NCBI GenBank assembly: GCA_001664005.1
Contig: CP016093.1
Span: 937,001-1,001,000 of the forward strand
Length of the DNA stretch: 64,000 nucleotides
Source of the DNA: Rhizobiales bacterium NRL2
GTDB taxonomy: Bacteria > Pseudomonadota > Alphaproteobacteria > Minwuiales > Minwuiaceae
Direction: 5' to 3'
Both the position numbers and the translations under genes were made by a program. Positions 24,620 to 33,551 of the stretch are shown here, piece after piece. Each line of letters begins with the position of its first letter. Position 1 is the stretch's first letter. A model generated the notes under the pieces. It was given only the letters and a program-made list of their open reading frames with translations, did no database searches and had not been told where the DNA came from.

Positions 24620-26929
24620 TCAGGTCATCTGCGACAAGGGGCCGGCCGGGATCGCCCCGGACTCGTGATCCTGCGCGGCGACCACCGCGACGGCCGTCAT
24701 GTTGACGATGCCGCGGGTGGTGATCGCCGGGGTGATCACGTGCGCCGACTTCGCCATGCCGATCAGGATGGGGCCGACCGACATGCCTTCATTGGTTTCC
24801 TTGACCAGGTTGTAGGCGATGTTGGCGGCGTCCATGTTCGGGCAGACCAGCACGTTGGCGTTGTCGGTCAACGTGGAATCCGGGTTCACGCGGTCGCGGA
24901 CGGACTTGTTCAGCGCCGTGTCGCCCTTCATCTCGCCGTCGATCTCCAGATCCGGCGCAATCTTGCGGATGATCCCGTAGGCCTCCCGCATCTTCCGCGA
25001 GGACGGATCGTCGTTGTCGCCGAAGTTGGAATGCGCCAGCAGGGCGACGCGCGGCTCGATGCCGAAGCGGTTGACGACTTCCGCCGCCATCACCGCCATT
25101 TCGGCCACTTCCTCGGCGTCCGGGTCGTCGGTGACATGGGTGTCGCAGATGGCGATGGTGCCGCGGTCCATGACGATCAGCTCCAGGCCCGACGGCTCGC
25201 GCACGCCGCGCCGCAGGCCGATGATGTCGCGCACCCAGGCGATGTGGCGGTCATAACGCCCCACCAGGCCGCAGAGCATGCCGTCGACCTCGCCGCGATG
25301 GGCCAGCAGCGAGGCGATGACGGTCGGGTTGGTGCGGACCTGATAGCGCGCGTCCTCCGGGGTCACGCCGCGGCGGCCCATGATCTGGCGCAGCGTGTCG
25401 GCCAGCGAGTCGACGGACTCGGCGGAGGTGACGTCGAAGACATCGACGTCCTGACCCACCTTGATGCGCAGCCCGAAGCGGTTGATGCGCCGCTCGATCA
25501 CTTCGCGCCGGCCGATCAGCACCGGCCGCGCCAGCCCGTCGTCGACGATCACCTGGGCGGCGCGCAGGATTCGTTCCTGCTCGCCGTCGGCATAGGCGAT
25601 CTTCTTCGGATCCTGCTTGGCGCGGTCGAAGACGGGCTTCATGGCGAAGCCGGTCTTGTACATGTACTGGGCCAGCTTCTGGCGGTAGGCCGCCATGTCC
25701 TCGATCGGACGCTGGGCCACGCCGGAGTCCATCGCCGCCTGGGCGACGGCGGCCGAGACCTCGACGATCAGGCGCGGGTCGAAGGGCTTCGGAATGATGT
25801 ACTCGCGGCCGAAGGACAGGCTCTCGACGCCATAGGCCTTGGCCACCACTTCGGAGACTTCCTGCATGGTCAGGTCGGCGATGGCCTTGGTGGCCGCGAC
25901 CTTCATCTCCTCGTTGATCGTGGTCGCGCCGCAATCCAGCGCCCCGCGAAACAGGAAGGGGAAGCAGAGCACGTTGTTGACCTGGTTGGGAAAGTCCGAC
26001 CGGCCGGTGGCGATGATGGCGTCGGGCCGGGCGGCCTTCGCTTCCTCGGGCATGATCTCCGGCGTCGGGTTGGCGAGCGCCATGATGATCGGGTTGTCGG
26101 CCATGGTCTTGACCATCTCGCCGGTCAGCGTGCCGGGGCCGGAGACGCCCACGAAGACGTCGGCGTCCTTGACCGCTTCCATGATGGAGCGCGCATCCGT
26201 CTCGACGGCCCAGTACTCCTTGTACTTGTCCATCTTCTCCGTCCGGCCCTTGTAGATCGGCCCGGAGCGGTCGCAGACGATGATGTTCTCCTTGGTCACG
26301 CCCATCGAGACGATCAGCGCCATGCAGGCCTGGGCCGCGGCGCCGGCGCCGGAGCAGACCACCTTGACCTTGTCGATGTCCTTCTCGACCAGCCTGAGCG
26401 CGTTGTAGATCGCCGCGCCGACGCAGATGGCGGTGCCGTGCTGGTCGTCATGGAAGACCGGAATGCCCATGCGCTCACGGCACTTCCGCTCGATCTCGAA
26501 GCACGCCGGCGCGCCGATGTCCTCCAGGTTGATGCCGCCGAAGGTCGGCTCCAGCGCGACGACGATATCGACGACCTTGTCGATGTCGGTGGCGTCGATC
26601 TCGATGTCGAAGACGTCGATGCCGGCGAACTTCTTGAACAGGACGCCCTTGCCCTCCATCACGGGCTTGGAGGCCAGCGCGCCGATATTGCCGAGGCCCA
26701 GCACCGCGGTGCCGTTGGAGATCACGGCGACCAGGTTGCCGCGCGCGGTCATGTTCGCGGCCTCCAGCGGATCGGCGACGATCGCGTTGCAGGCCGCGGC
26801 GACGCCGGGGCTGTAGGCCAGCGACAGATCGCGCTGGTTCGCGAGCTTGGTCGTGGGCTGGACGGAAATCTTGCCGGGCGTCGGATACCGGTGGTAGTCC
26901 AGCGCCATCTTGTCGAGTTCGTCGCTCAT
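24620..26929 (-). CDS. maeB: NADP-dependent malic enzyme with phosphotransacetylase-like domain
   Basis: A 769-residue two-domain enzyme. The first about 430 residues are malic enzyme: [30 protein letters not shown], the metal/active-site stretch [14 protein letters not shown], and [18 protein letters not shown]. The remainder is a phosphotransacetylase-like domain, regulatory in MaeB enzymes. It decarboxylates malate to pyruvate and makes NADPH, with acetyl-CoA as the usual inhibitor. It is first in its minus-strand run. The 269-base gap upstream holds an AT-rich palindrome. Confidence 0.96.
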   Translation of the reverse strand: MSDELDKMALDYHRYPTPGKISVQPTTKLANQRDLSLAYSPGVAAACNAIVADPLEAANMTARGNLVAVISNGTAVLGLGNIGALASKPVMEGKGVLFKKFAGIDVFDIEIDATDIDKVVDIVVALEPTFGGINLEDIGAPACFEIERKCRERMGIPVFHDDQHGTAICVGAAIYNALRLVEKDIDKVKVVCSGAGAAAQACMALIVSMGVTKENIIVCDRSGPIYKGRTEKMDKYKEYWAVETDARSIMEAVKDADVFVGVSGPGTLTGEMVKTMADNPIIMALANPTPEIMPEEAKAARPDAIIATGRSDFPNQVNNVLCFPFLFRGALDCGATTINEEMKVAATKAIADLTMQEVSEVVAKAYGVESLSFGREYIIPKPFDPRLIVEVSAAVAQAAMDSGVAQRPIEDMAAYRQKLAQYMYKTGFAMKPVFDRAKQDPKKIAYADGEQERILRAAQVIVDDGLARPVLIGRREVIERRINRFGLRIKVGQDVDVFDVTSAESVDSLADTLRQIMGRRGVTPEDARYQVRTNPTVIASLLAHRGEVDGMLCGLVGRYDRHIAWVRDIIGLRRGVREPSGLELIVMDRGTIAICDTHVTDDPDAEEVAEMAVMAAEVVNRFGIEPRVALLAHSNFGDNDDPSSRKMREAYGIIRKIAPDLEIDGEMKGDTALNKSVRDRVNPDSTLTDNANVLVCPNMDAANIAYNLVKETNEGMSVGPILIGMAKSAHVITPAITTRGIVNMTAVAVVAAQDHESGAIPAGPLSQMT

Positions 26930-27067
26930 TTTAGCCCCCTCAGGCGATCAGGATCCCTCTGCCGCCCACTATCGCCCCGGCATGCGAAAAATCAACTGTC
27001 ACGGGTTGGAATGCGGCGGCGGTCACGCTGCGGAAGGATAGCGCGAATTTTCACCTCTTGTCCGGGT

Positions 27068-27104
27068 ATTCAAATATTTACTTGCGAATTCAAATATTTG
27101 AATT
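27068..27104. promoter_or_regulatory. AT-rich operator candidate: 18-bp palindrome plus half copy
   Basis: AATTCAAATATTTGAATT (27087-27104) is a perfect palindrome. Its left part ATTCAAATATTT also occurs at 27068-27079, exactly 20 bases upstream, so two proteins could bind on the same helix face. It lies in a markedly AT-rich gap between maeB and a PAS gene. TTCA/TGAA arms of this type are typical of ArsR/SmtB-family operators, but the regulator is not identified. Confidence 0.55.
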
Positions 27105-27198
27105 TGTAACGAATCCGATAGTATTCGCGCTGGAAGGGCGTGCAGGGAGGTATAAAAGCGCACCGCGCTCAAGGGGCGAGGGGCTCTTTTCGTGGCGG

Positions 27199-27723
27199 AT
27201 GAAAGTCGAATTCACGACGCTCTACAGCGAACAGAAGGATCTTGCGGATCTGGGAGATACGGAGCTGCCGGAGAGCGTGCGCGATTTCGCCGGGATCTGG
27301 CGCCGTTTGAAGGGCGAAAGACCCGCGCCGGCGAAGGCGGACATAGAGCCGACCGTCATCCCGCCGAAACTGCTCCCGAACATCATGCTCTGGGATGTGC
27401 TGGACGACGACTATCGCGTGCGCCTCGCGGGCACCGGCTACCGGCGGCGGGCCTTGCAGGAACTGAGCGGCCAGCATCTCAGCGAGGTCTACGGCGCCAA
27501 CAGCGAGATGCGCGAAGAGTTTGATGCGGTCGCGAAGCGGGGGCGATACTCCTTCATCGAACAGCGCGTACAGTGGGCCGGTGCGGAGCCGGCAATCCGA
27601 ACCCGCCTGCTGCTGCCGCTGTCTATGGAAGACGGCGTGGCCCGGCATCTGGTCGGCTTCATTGGTCCCGGCTTCCGTTTTGAACTGGGCTCGGACGGCG
27701 ACGCTCGCCGCAGGATCTGCTAG
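27199..27723 (+). CDS. PAS_5-type PAS domain protein
   Basis: A 174-residue stand-alone sensory-type protein. LPESVRDFAGIWRRL, then IPPKLLPNIMLWDVLDDDYRVRLAGTGYR, then a C-terminal LLLPLSMEDGVARHLVGFI follow the PAS_5 family pattern common in Rhodospirillales-like bacteria. It has no output domain. A TATAAA box lies at 27151-27156 with no clear -35 partner. The open frame extends upstream into the AT-rich operator, which is unlikely to be coding. A paralogue is at 30678. Confidence 0.75.
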   Translation: MKVEFTTLYSEQKDLADLGDTELPESVRDFAGIWRRLKGERPAPAKADIEPTVIPPKLLPNIMLWDVLDDDYRVRLAGTGYRRRALQELSGQHLSEVYGANSEMREEFDAVAKRGRYSFIEQRVQWAGAEPAIRTRLLLPLSMEDGVARHLVGFIGPGFRFELGSDGDARRRIC

Positions 27724-28520
27724 CTGGCCGCCGGGTCGCGCTCCTGGATGCGCCGGCTGTACATGGCGATCAGCCCGCGGTCGGCGATCCAGTCGGGTAC
27801 GGCATCGGCGGCCGCGCTGGCTCCGAAACGTTGGCCGGCGGCCTGCAGGTCCCGGTCCAGCGCCGCGAAGCGGGCCGGGTCGTGACGGCCTTCGGCACAA
27901 TAGGCGGCCAGGCCGTCCACCGGCGTTTGCGCCGCGCCCGCCGAACGGGCCTCTAGGAAGGCCGCACAGGCCAGCATGACGTAGAGCCGCTCGGCGCGGG
28001 CGAAGTCGCGGCCGTGCTCTCCCGGCATAAGCTCGCCGGGCGCCACGGCGACGCGTTCGAAGCGGCCGAAACCCTGGCTCAGGCCGCGCAGGAAGCCGGG
28101 ACCCTCCCTGTGCGTGATCGTGACACCGGCCCGGTCGCGCGGCAGCCGCGCGATCCGGACCTCGCCGTCCAGCTTCGCAGTGACCAGCAGGTGGCGGACA
28201 TGGCGCGACTGCCCGATCCACGACTTGCAGCCGTCGAGGCGGAAGCCGGCGCCGTCCGCCGTCAGAACCGTGCCGGGGAAGCGCTCGGGATCCTTGCGGT
28301 CCTCGGCGGCGGCCAGCGCCGCCCAGCCCGCCGCCGGCAGGTCGGGAAAGACCTTGCGCAGCGACGCCTGGTAGCCGGCGATGAAGACCTGCGGCAGCGA
28401 CAGCGCCGCCCGGCCGCCCTCCACCGCCATGTCGACGGGATCCAGGCGGCCGAATTCCGCCTCGCGCCAGAAGTCGTGGAAGTCCGCCTCGCCGGGGCCG
28501 GCGGGGACGCGGCCGCTCAT
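27720..28520 (-). CDS. Acyl-CoA dehydrogenase-like protein in the zur operon
   Basis: A 266-residue protein that resembles the middle and C-terminal parts of acyl-CoA dehydrogenases (LTADGAGFRLDGCKSWIGQS) but is about 120 residues shorter than the family and lacks the AITEP flavin motif. Catalytic activity is doubtful. Its ATG overlaps the zur stop (ATGA), so it is translated with zur, and it is probably Zur-controlled through the znuC promoter. A role in zinc stress is inferred from position only. Its stop overlaps the PAS gene end by 4 bases. Confidence 0.65.
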   Translation of the reverse strand: MSGRVPAGPGEADFHDFWREAEFGRLDPVDMAVEGGRAALSLPQVFIAGYQASLRKVFPDLPAAGWAALAAAEDRKDPERFPGTVLTADGAGFRLDGCKSWIGQSRHVRHLLVTAKLDGEVRIARLPRDRAGVTITHREGPGFLRGLSQGFGRFERVAVAPGELMPGEHGRDFARAERLYVMLACAAFLEARSAGAAQTPVDGLAAYCAEGRHDPARFAALDRDLQAAGQRFGASAAADAVPDWIADRGLIAMYSRRIQERDPAAS

Positions 28521-28924
28521 GCCGCGTCCTCCGCGCAGTCGCGGCAGAGTCCGTGCAGTTCGACCGTGGCGTGATCCAGCGTGAAGCGCCGGCTTTCGGC
28601 CTGTTCCGCCAGGCGGTCGCGCACCTGCTCGTCCTGGAACTCGGAGACCTCGCCGCAGTCGTCGCAGATGGCGAAGACGGCGATGCCGCCGGGACGGTGG
28701 CGGTGGCTGCAGGCGACATAGGCGTTCAGCGATTCGAGGCGGTGGGCCAGCCCGAACTCGAGCAGCTTCTCCAGCGCGCGGTAGACCTGCAGCGGCGCGC
28801 GCAGGCCTTCGCCGCGGAGCTGATCGAGAATGGCATAGGCCGAGAGCGGGCCGCCCGCGCGGTCGAGCACGTCGTGGACCAGGCCCTGGTTGCGGGTGAG
28901 CTTGCGTGTCCGTTCCGCCATCAT
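28517..28924 (-). CDS. zur: Zinc uptake regulator Zur (Fur family)
   Basis: A 135-residue Fur-family repressor. A winged-helix N-terminal half (LSAYAILDQLRGEGLRAPLQ, VYRALEKLLEFGLAHRLE) is followed by a dimer domain with ACSHRHRPG as the likely regulatory metal site. Two structural pairs follow, Cys 87-x2-Cys 90 and Cys 127-x2-Cys 130. Its location after znuC and znuB identifies it as Zur rather than Fur. The start overlaps the znuB stop. Confidence 0.93.
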   Translation of the reverse strand: MMAERTRKLTRNQGLVHDVLDRAGGPLSAYAILDQLRGEGLRAPLQVYRALEKLLEFGLAHRLESLNAYVACSHRHRPGGIAVFAICDDCGEVSEFQDEQVRDRLAEQAESRRFTLDHATVELHGLCRDCAEDAA

Positions 28925-29721
28925 GCCGTCCTGCGCCGCATTGCGGCATAGCTTATCAGAAAGCCGAGCAGCGCCGCGACCACGATGGAGGGCCCCGAGG
29001 GCGTGTCCCAGAACCAGGAGCCGCTGAGACCGGCGGCCACGGCGGCGACGCCGATCAGGGAGGCCAGCGCCGCCATCGCCTCCGGCGTGGCGGCGAAGCG
29101 CCGGGCCGCCGCCGCGGGAATGATCAGCAGCGAGGTGATCAGCAGGATGCCGACGATCTTCATGGCGATGGCGATGGTCAGCGCCATGGCCAGCATGAAC
29201 AGCAGGCGCGCGCGCTGGGGCTTCAGGCCTTCCGCCTCGGCCAGTTCCTCGCTCACCGTGGCGGCCAGCAGCGGCCGCCAGATCCAGGCGAGGAGGGCAA
29301 GGACCACCGCGCCGCCGATCCAGATCAGCCAGAGATCGCGTGCGCCGACGGCCAGGATGTCGCCGAACAGATAGCTCAGCAGGTCGACGCGCACCCCCTC
29401 CATCAGCGCCACGATCACCAGTCCGATGGCCAGCGTCGAATGCGCCAGGATGCCCAGCAGCGCGTCGGTGGGCAGGGCGCGGCGGCGCTCCAGCACCAGC
29501 AGCAGCACGGAGGTCAGCGCCGCGGCGACGAACACGCCCAGCGTCAGGTCGATCTCCATCAGCAGCGACAGCGCCACGCCCAGCAGCGCCGCGTGGGCGA
29601 TGGTGTCGCCGAAATAGGCCATGCGCCGCCAGACAACGAAGGCGCCGAGCGGGCCGGCGATCAGGGCGACGCCGGCGCCGGCGGCAAGCGCCCTGAGCAG
29701 GAAGTCATCCACCAATGCCAT
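28921..29721 (-). CDS. znuB: Zinc ABC transporter permease ZnuB
   Basis: A 266-residue integral membrane protein with about seven to eight hydrophobic helices. WRRMAYFGDTIAHAALLGVAL and GILLITSLLIIPAAAARRFA are the family motifs. The start at 29721 follows GGGAGGGC. It overlaps the end of znuC by 17 bases. Its stop overlaps the zur start, so znuC-znuB-zur form one operon. It forms the zinc channel together with ZnuC, and ZnuA (36.4 kb) is the likely periplasmic partner. Confidence 0.93.
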   Translation of the reverse strand: MALVDDFLLRALAAGAGVALIAGPLGAFVVWRRMAYFGDTIAHAALLGVALSLLMEIDLTLGVFVAAALTSVLLLVLERRRALPTDALLGILAHSTLAIGLVIVALMEGVRVDLLSYLFGDILAVGARDLWLIWIGGAVVLALLAWIWRPLLAATVSEELAEAEGLKPQRARLLFMLAMALTIAIAMKIVGILLITSLLIIPAAAARRFAATPEAMAALASLIGVAAVAAGLSGSWFWDTPSGPSIVVAALLGFLISYAAMRRRTA

Positions 29722-30541
29722 GCCCTCCCGGATCCGGCCGGTGGGCGTGATCGTCGTCATGGCCCTCGGTGATGGTGCCATCGGGGTGCTGGATGCGGCC
29801 GTCCGGCAGGTGGCTGTGATCGTGCTGGTGGCGGTAGACCGCCAGCGTGCCGGCGGCGCGGTCGCCAAACAGCTTCAGGTATTCGGGATCGTTCGCCACG
29901 GATCGCGGCGCCCCGGCGCAGCAGACATGGCCGTTGAGACAGAGCACGGTATCGGTGGAGGCCATGACGATGTGCAGGTCGTGGGAGATCAGCAGCACGC
30001 CGCAGCCGGTCTCGTCGCGGATCTGCCCGATCAGGTCGTAGATCGCCACCTGCCCGGAGAAGTCGACGCCCTGCACCGGCTCGTCGAGCACCAGCAGGTC
30101 GGGCTCGCCGACGATGGCCCGGGCCAGCAGCGCGCGCTGGAATTCGCCACCCGACAGGTTCTGAACCTCGGCGCGGCGCAGATGGCCGATGCCGGTCCGT
30201 TCCAGCGCCCGGTTGACGGCGGCGGCCTCGCGCCGGGACGTCAGACGCATCAGCCGCTCGACCGTGAGCGGCAGCGTGCGGTCGATGCTCAGCTTCTGCG
30301 GCACATAGCCGATGGTTAGGCCGGCGGCGCGGCGTACGCGGCCCTCGTCGGGACGCCAGACCCCGGTCGCCAGCCGCGCCGTGGTGCTCTTGCCCGAACC
30401 GTTGGGCCCGATCAGCGTGACGATCTCGCCGCGGTGGATCTCCAGGTCCACATGGCGGATCAGCCAGCGGCCGCCCCGCTCGATGCCGAGATCCTCGCCT
30501 TTCACCAGCATGTCGCCGCTTGCAGGCACTTCTTCCTCCAC
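29705..30541 (-). CDS. znuC: Zinc ABC transporter ATP-binding protein ZnuC
   Basis: A 278-residue ABC ATPase. Walker A is GPNGSGKSTTA, the signature is LSGGEFQRALLARAI, and Walker B is LLVLDEPVQGVD. A histidine-rich C-terminal tail (HQHDHSHLPD ... HDDDHAHRPDPGGHG) is typical of zinc transport ATPases. The start is taken as GTG at 30541; an ATG ten codons later is possible but lacks a ribosome site. A Zur-box-like palindrome is just upstream. Confidence 0.93.
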   Translation of the reverse strand: MEEEVPASGDMLVKGEDLGIERGGRWLIRHVDLEIHRGEIVTLIGPNGSGKSTTARLATGVWRPDEGRVRRAAGLTIGYVPQKLSIDRTLPLTVERLMRLTSRREAAAVNRALERTGIGHLRRAEVQNLSGGEFQRALLARAIVGEPDLLVLDEPVQGVDFSGQVAIYDLIGQIRDETGCGVLLISHDLHIVMASTDTVLCLNGHVCCAGAPRSVANDPEYLKLFGDRAAGTLAVYRHQHDHSHLPDGRIQHPDGTITEGHDDDHAHRPDPGGHGIGG

Positions 30542-30560
30542 GCCGTTCCGGTGGCCAGAT

Positions 30561-30578
30561 GTAGCGTTATACCATTAC
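30561..30578. promoter_or_regulatory. Zur-box-like palindrome upstream of znuC
   Basis: GTAGCGTTATACCATTAC is an imperfect palindrome (outer GTA/TAC and inner TATA match) located 20 bases upstream of the znuC start. It also lies between divergent genes. Alphaproteobacterial Zur boxes have the similar form GTNATNNTATANNATNAC. It is a motif match supported by the operon. Confidence 0.6.
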
Positions 30579-30677
30579 ACAGGCAAGCCGCCGCGCCGCC
30601 CCGTCTGTACGCGCCCGGCCGAAGCTGTGCTAGGAAGCGGGGCGAATGTTGCATCCCGTCGGAGGAAGGCCTGCGCA

Positions 30678-31154
30678 ATGCCGGCGAGACCCGAAATCAT
30701 CGGTCTGACGGGCGAACCCGGGCCGCTTTGCAGGGCGCTGCTCGACTACTGGATGGAGCGGCGGGGCGAGCGGCCGATGCCGGCGCGGGCCGACCTCGAT
30801 CCCATCGACATCCCGAAACTTCTGCCGCACATCATGCTGATGGACGTTCTGCCCGGAACCGGCCGGATGCGCTTCCGCCTGGTGGGCACGCGGGTCGTCG
30901 TGATGTTCGGCGCCGACAATACCGGGCGCTATCTCGACGAGGTCGATTTCGGCGAACAGCGGCCCGCGATCCTGGAATCCTACGGCCTGGCGCTGGCCCA
31001 TGCGTCGCCGCATCACCGGCGCATGGGGTTCATCAACAAGGATGGCGTGAAATTCGACATGGAGCGGCTGATTCTGCCCCTCTCCTCCGATGGCGGAAGG
31101 CATGTCGACATGCTGATCAGCCTGCTCGACATCAAGGAAAACATCGCTGGGTAA
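30678..31154 (+). CDS. PAS_5-type PAS domain protein (second copy)
   Basis: A 158-residue stand-alone PAS protein, paralogous to the gene at 27199. The shared core is LCRALLDYWMERRGERPMPA, then IPKLLPHIMLMDVLPGTGRMRFRLVGTR, then LILPLSSDGGRHVDMLI. No output domain is present. GGAGGAAGG precedes the ATG at 30678. The two copies flank the zinc operon. Confidence 0.8.
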   Translation: MPARPEIIGLTGEPGPLCRALLDYWMERRGERPMPARADLDPIDIPKLLPHIMLMDVLPGTGRMRFRLVGTRVVVMFGADNTGRYLDEVDFGEQRPAILESYGLALAHASPHHRRMGFINKDGVKFDMERLILPLSSDGGRHVDMLISLLDIKENIAG

Positions 31155-31209
31155 ACCGGCGGATTCCGTCCTAGGATGCCTCAAAACAAGAGCAAGGGGG
31201 TTTGGGGAC

Positions 31210-31845
31210 ATGGCGGACCGGGACGACATGCTGGCGCGCGTATATGCGGCGGACGGCGATCCGGAAAAGCTCATCGAAAGCTACGACAGCTGGGCCTCCA
31301 GCTATGACCGCGACCTCTTCGCCATGGGCTACCGCCATCCCGTCGTCGTCGCCGGCACACTGGCCCGCTTCGCGTCGAACCTGGACATCACCGTGCTCGA
31401 CGCCGGCTGCGGCAGTGGCCTGCTGGGGGAGGCGCTGAGCCTGCTCGGCTACGCCGAGATCGTCGGCATCGACCTCTCGGAGGGGATGCTGGAACAGGCC
31501 GCCGCCAAGGCCTGCTATGCCGACCTTCAGCAGGTGATGCTGGGGGAGGATCTGGAATATGCGGACGGCACCTTCGACGCCGTCGTCAGCGCCGGCGTGA
31601 TGACCGTCGGCCACGCGCCGCCCGAGGCGCTGGTGGAGCTGGCGCGGGTGACGAAGCCCGGCGGCCACCTGGTGGTCGCGATCGTGCGGGAAGCGTGGGA
31701 GTCCGGCTTCCGCGACGTCGCCGAGCGCCTCGCCGCCGACCACAAGATCACCCCCCTGTACCGCACGAACCATTATGTCGGCCTGCCCGGCGCGCCCGAG
31801 GCCGAGCGCGTCGAGGCCCGCGTGCACGTCATGCGCCGGGTCTGA
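31210..31845 (+). CDS. Class I SAM-dependent methyltransferase
   Basis: A 211-residue methyltransferase with motif I VLDAGCGSGLLGEAL (about residues 61-75), the acidic motif II GIDLSEGMLEQA and the post-motif ARVTKPGGHLVV. The N-terminal ESYDSWASSYDRDL is typical of small-molecule or ubiquinone-type methyltransferases; the substrate is unknown. Its last 17 bases overlap the end of the portal gene on the other strand. Confidence 0.88.
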   Translation: MADRDDMLARVYAADGDPEKLIESYDSWASSYDRDLFAMGYRHPVVVAGTLARFASNLDITVLDAGCGSGLLGEALSLLGYAEIVGIDLSEGMLEQAAAKACYADLQQVMLGEDLEYADGTFDAVVSAGVMTVGHAPPEALVELARVTKPGGHLVVAIVREAWESGFRDVAERLAADHKITPLYRTNHYVGLPGAPEAERVEARVHVMRRV

Positions 31846-33367
31846 GGCCGGCCGCCGGTTCACCCGCGCCGCCCGGTACCGCCGCGTCCTGCAGATGCGC
31901 GGCGGGAAAGCCGGCGCGCTTCAGGTAGTGGCGCAGATAGCCGGCGCGGTCGACCACCTGGCCGATCATGTCCGGGAACGCCTGGGCGGCGCGGAGATAG
32001 GCCGACTGCGCCTCGGCCGCCTCGGCGATGTCCTGCAGGCGGATCAGCGGCGAGGTCGGCTTCGGCCTGACCGCCTCGCCGCCGGCCGAGAAGGGCTCCA
32101 CATGGAAGGGCGAACCGACCATGGCGGGGCCGGAGAGGATCGCCAGCACGCGCCGCGCCAGCGGGTAGTCCAGCTCGGTCAGCAGCCTGAGCGACATGGG
32201 CAGCTCCACCGCGGCGAACTCCTGCTGGCGGACGTCGATCTCGAAGGCCGTGCGCTGGCCCGCCTCCGCGGGCGGCAGGGTCGGGCCCATGATGCCGCGG
32301 CGGATGGTCTCCTGCAGGCGTTCCAGCACGATCTGGCTGACGTCGAAGCGCCCCGGCGCGTCGAGCGGCGTCAGCCCCGCCGAGCCCACGGCCTTGGGGA
32401 TGATCGCCCCCGGCACCAGGCGGATGTTGGCCGGGTTGAGCACGCCGTCGTCCTCGGCCTGCCAGATGCCGGTGACGGCGATCGAGGCGTTCTTCAGGAT
32501 AAGCTCCACCACCTTGTTGGCGGTCTTGATGTCCGCCAGCACGCTCAGCACAGGTCCGCGGCCCATCCACTCGCCCGGCGCCTTGTCCATGCGGAAGGCG
32601 ATCACCGGAGAGGCGGCGTAGGCGCGCTTCAGCAGCAGGTTCTCGCCGTCGGCGCCGGGCTGGTCGACGCACCACAGCTCGTAGTCCGCCGGGCCGCCGG
32701 GATGGTCGGCCATCACCGCCTCGATCAGCTCGATCTCGGTATCCGGTTTCTCCGCGGCGAGCTTCGCGAGGTCGGGCGGCAGATCGGCGTCGGGCCACTT
32801 CTCGGCGATACGCCGCGCCGTCAGGCGCATCTGGCGGAAGACCGTGGCCAGCATGCCGTCGGGCCCTTCCTCCGGCACCAGTTCCCGCGCCGGGACGGCC
32901 TCGAAGCGGAGCGGGCGGGCGAAGCTGCCTTCGTGGACCATCAGCGCGCCGGTCGAGATCAGCGCGTCGCCGATGGCCGGGTCGACCTCGATATGAAAGT
33001 TCGACGCCTCGATCGCCGCGTGGAAGCGGGCGCGGACATCGTCCAGCCAGGTCTCGTAGCCGCGCCGCAGATCGTCCTCGAAGCCGAAACTCTCCGGCGC
33101 CTCGAAGTCCATCCATTCGCGGAACGGCGGGAAGAGCTGTCCGTGCAGCCGCGAGCGCCGCCACTGCACCGCCTGCACCGCGGTGTTGTCGAAGATTTCC
33201 CGGTCGCGCCGCCCGCCGGCCTGGCCCGCGGCCGCGGCGTCATGATGGGGCAGGGCGAAGGCGTAGGCGTCGTCCAGCAGGGCGTCCCAGGCGCGGCGGC
33301 GGCGCTCGGCGCGGTGAAAGCGCTGCAGGGTGCGGGATTCGGGGCTGGCGGCGGATCGGTCGGTCAT
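31829..33367 (-). CDS. Podovirus-type portal (head-to-tail connector) protein
   Basis: A 512-residue protein, full length for the podoviral head-tail connector family. The N-terminal RRRRAWDALLDDAYAFALP, then IFDNTAVQAVQWRRSRLHGQ followed by LFPPFREWMDFE, are the family hallmarks. TPLDAPGRFDVSQIVLERLQ and RRGIMGPTLPPAEAGQRTAF correspond to the later stem/crown region. A portal is the dodecameric ring through which DNA is packed and leaves. The gene stands alone among metabolic genes, is uninterrupted and matches local base composition. The start at 33367 has GAGG nine bases upstream. Confidence 0.85.
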   Translation of the reverse strand: MTDRSAASPESRTLQRFHRAERRRRAWDALLDDAYAFALPHHDAAAAGQAGGRRDREIFDNTAVQAVQWRRSRLHGQLFPPFREWMDFEAPESFGFEDDLRRGYETWLDDVRARFHAAIEASNFHIEVDPAIGDALISTGALMVHEGSFARPLRFEAVPARELVPEEGPDGMLATVFRQMRLTARRIAEKWPDADLPPDLAKLAAEKPDTEIELIEAVMADHPGGPADYELWCVDQPGADGENLLLKRAYAASPVIAFRMDKAPGEWMGRGPVLSVLADIKTANKVVELILKNASIAVTGIWQAEDDGVLNPANIRLVPGAIIPKAVGSAGLTPLDAPGRFDVSQIVLERLQETIRRGIMGPTLPPAEAGQRTAFEIDVRQQEFAAVELPMSLRLLTELDYPLARRVLAILSGPAMVGSPFHVEPFSAGGEAVRPKPTSPLIRLQDIAEAAEAQSAYLRAAQAFPDMIGQVVDRAGYLRHYLKRAGFPAAHLQDAAVPGGAGEPAAGLRPGA

Positions 33368-33397
33368 CTTGCGCCTCGGGAGAACGTGGGTGACCGG

Positions 33398-33437
33398 CTC
33401 CAATCTAGGGGCGGGATCGCTAAGCGTTTCCCGGTTT
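33398..33437 (-). promoter_or_regulatory. Upstream block of the portal gene shared with the terminase gene
   Basis: Read on the minus strand from 33437: AAACCGGG (33437-33430), then ACGCTTA (33427-33421) in the near-palindrome CGCTTAGCG, then exactly 12 bases, then CTAGATT (33408-33402). The start codon is 34 bases further on. The same order and the same 12-base spacing occur upstream of the terminase. It may be a promoter or activator site. Confidence 0.5.
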
Positions 33438-33551
33438 TTCGTTGCGCCCCGCCGGGTCCGGTCCCAGCATGGCGGCCTGCGCGGGGGCGATCCGCCCCGA
33501 ACGGCGCGCGTCCGCTGGCGCAACATGTCGAGACAACCATGGGGAGCGGCC

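Noticed and set aside
24665-27109. An 814-codon frame on the plus strand over maeB
   Set aside because: It is antisense to the unambiguous maeB gene and has no family features.
27058-27198. Longer start for the PAS protein
   Set aside because: It would translate the AT-rich palindrome and has no ribosome site; PAS_5 similarity begins after residue 48 of that frame.
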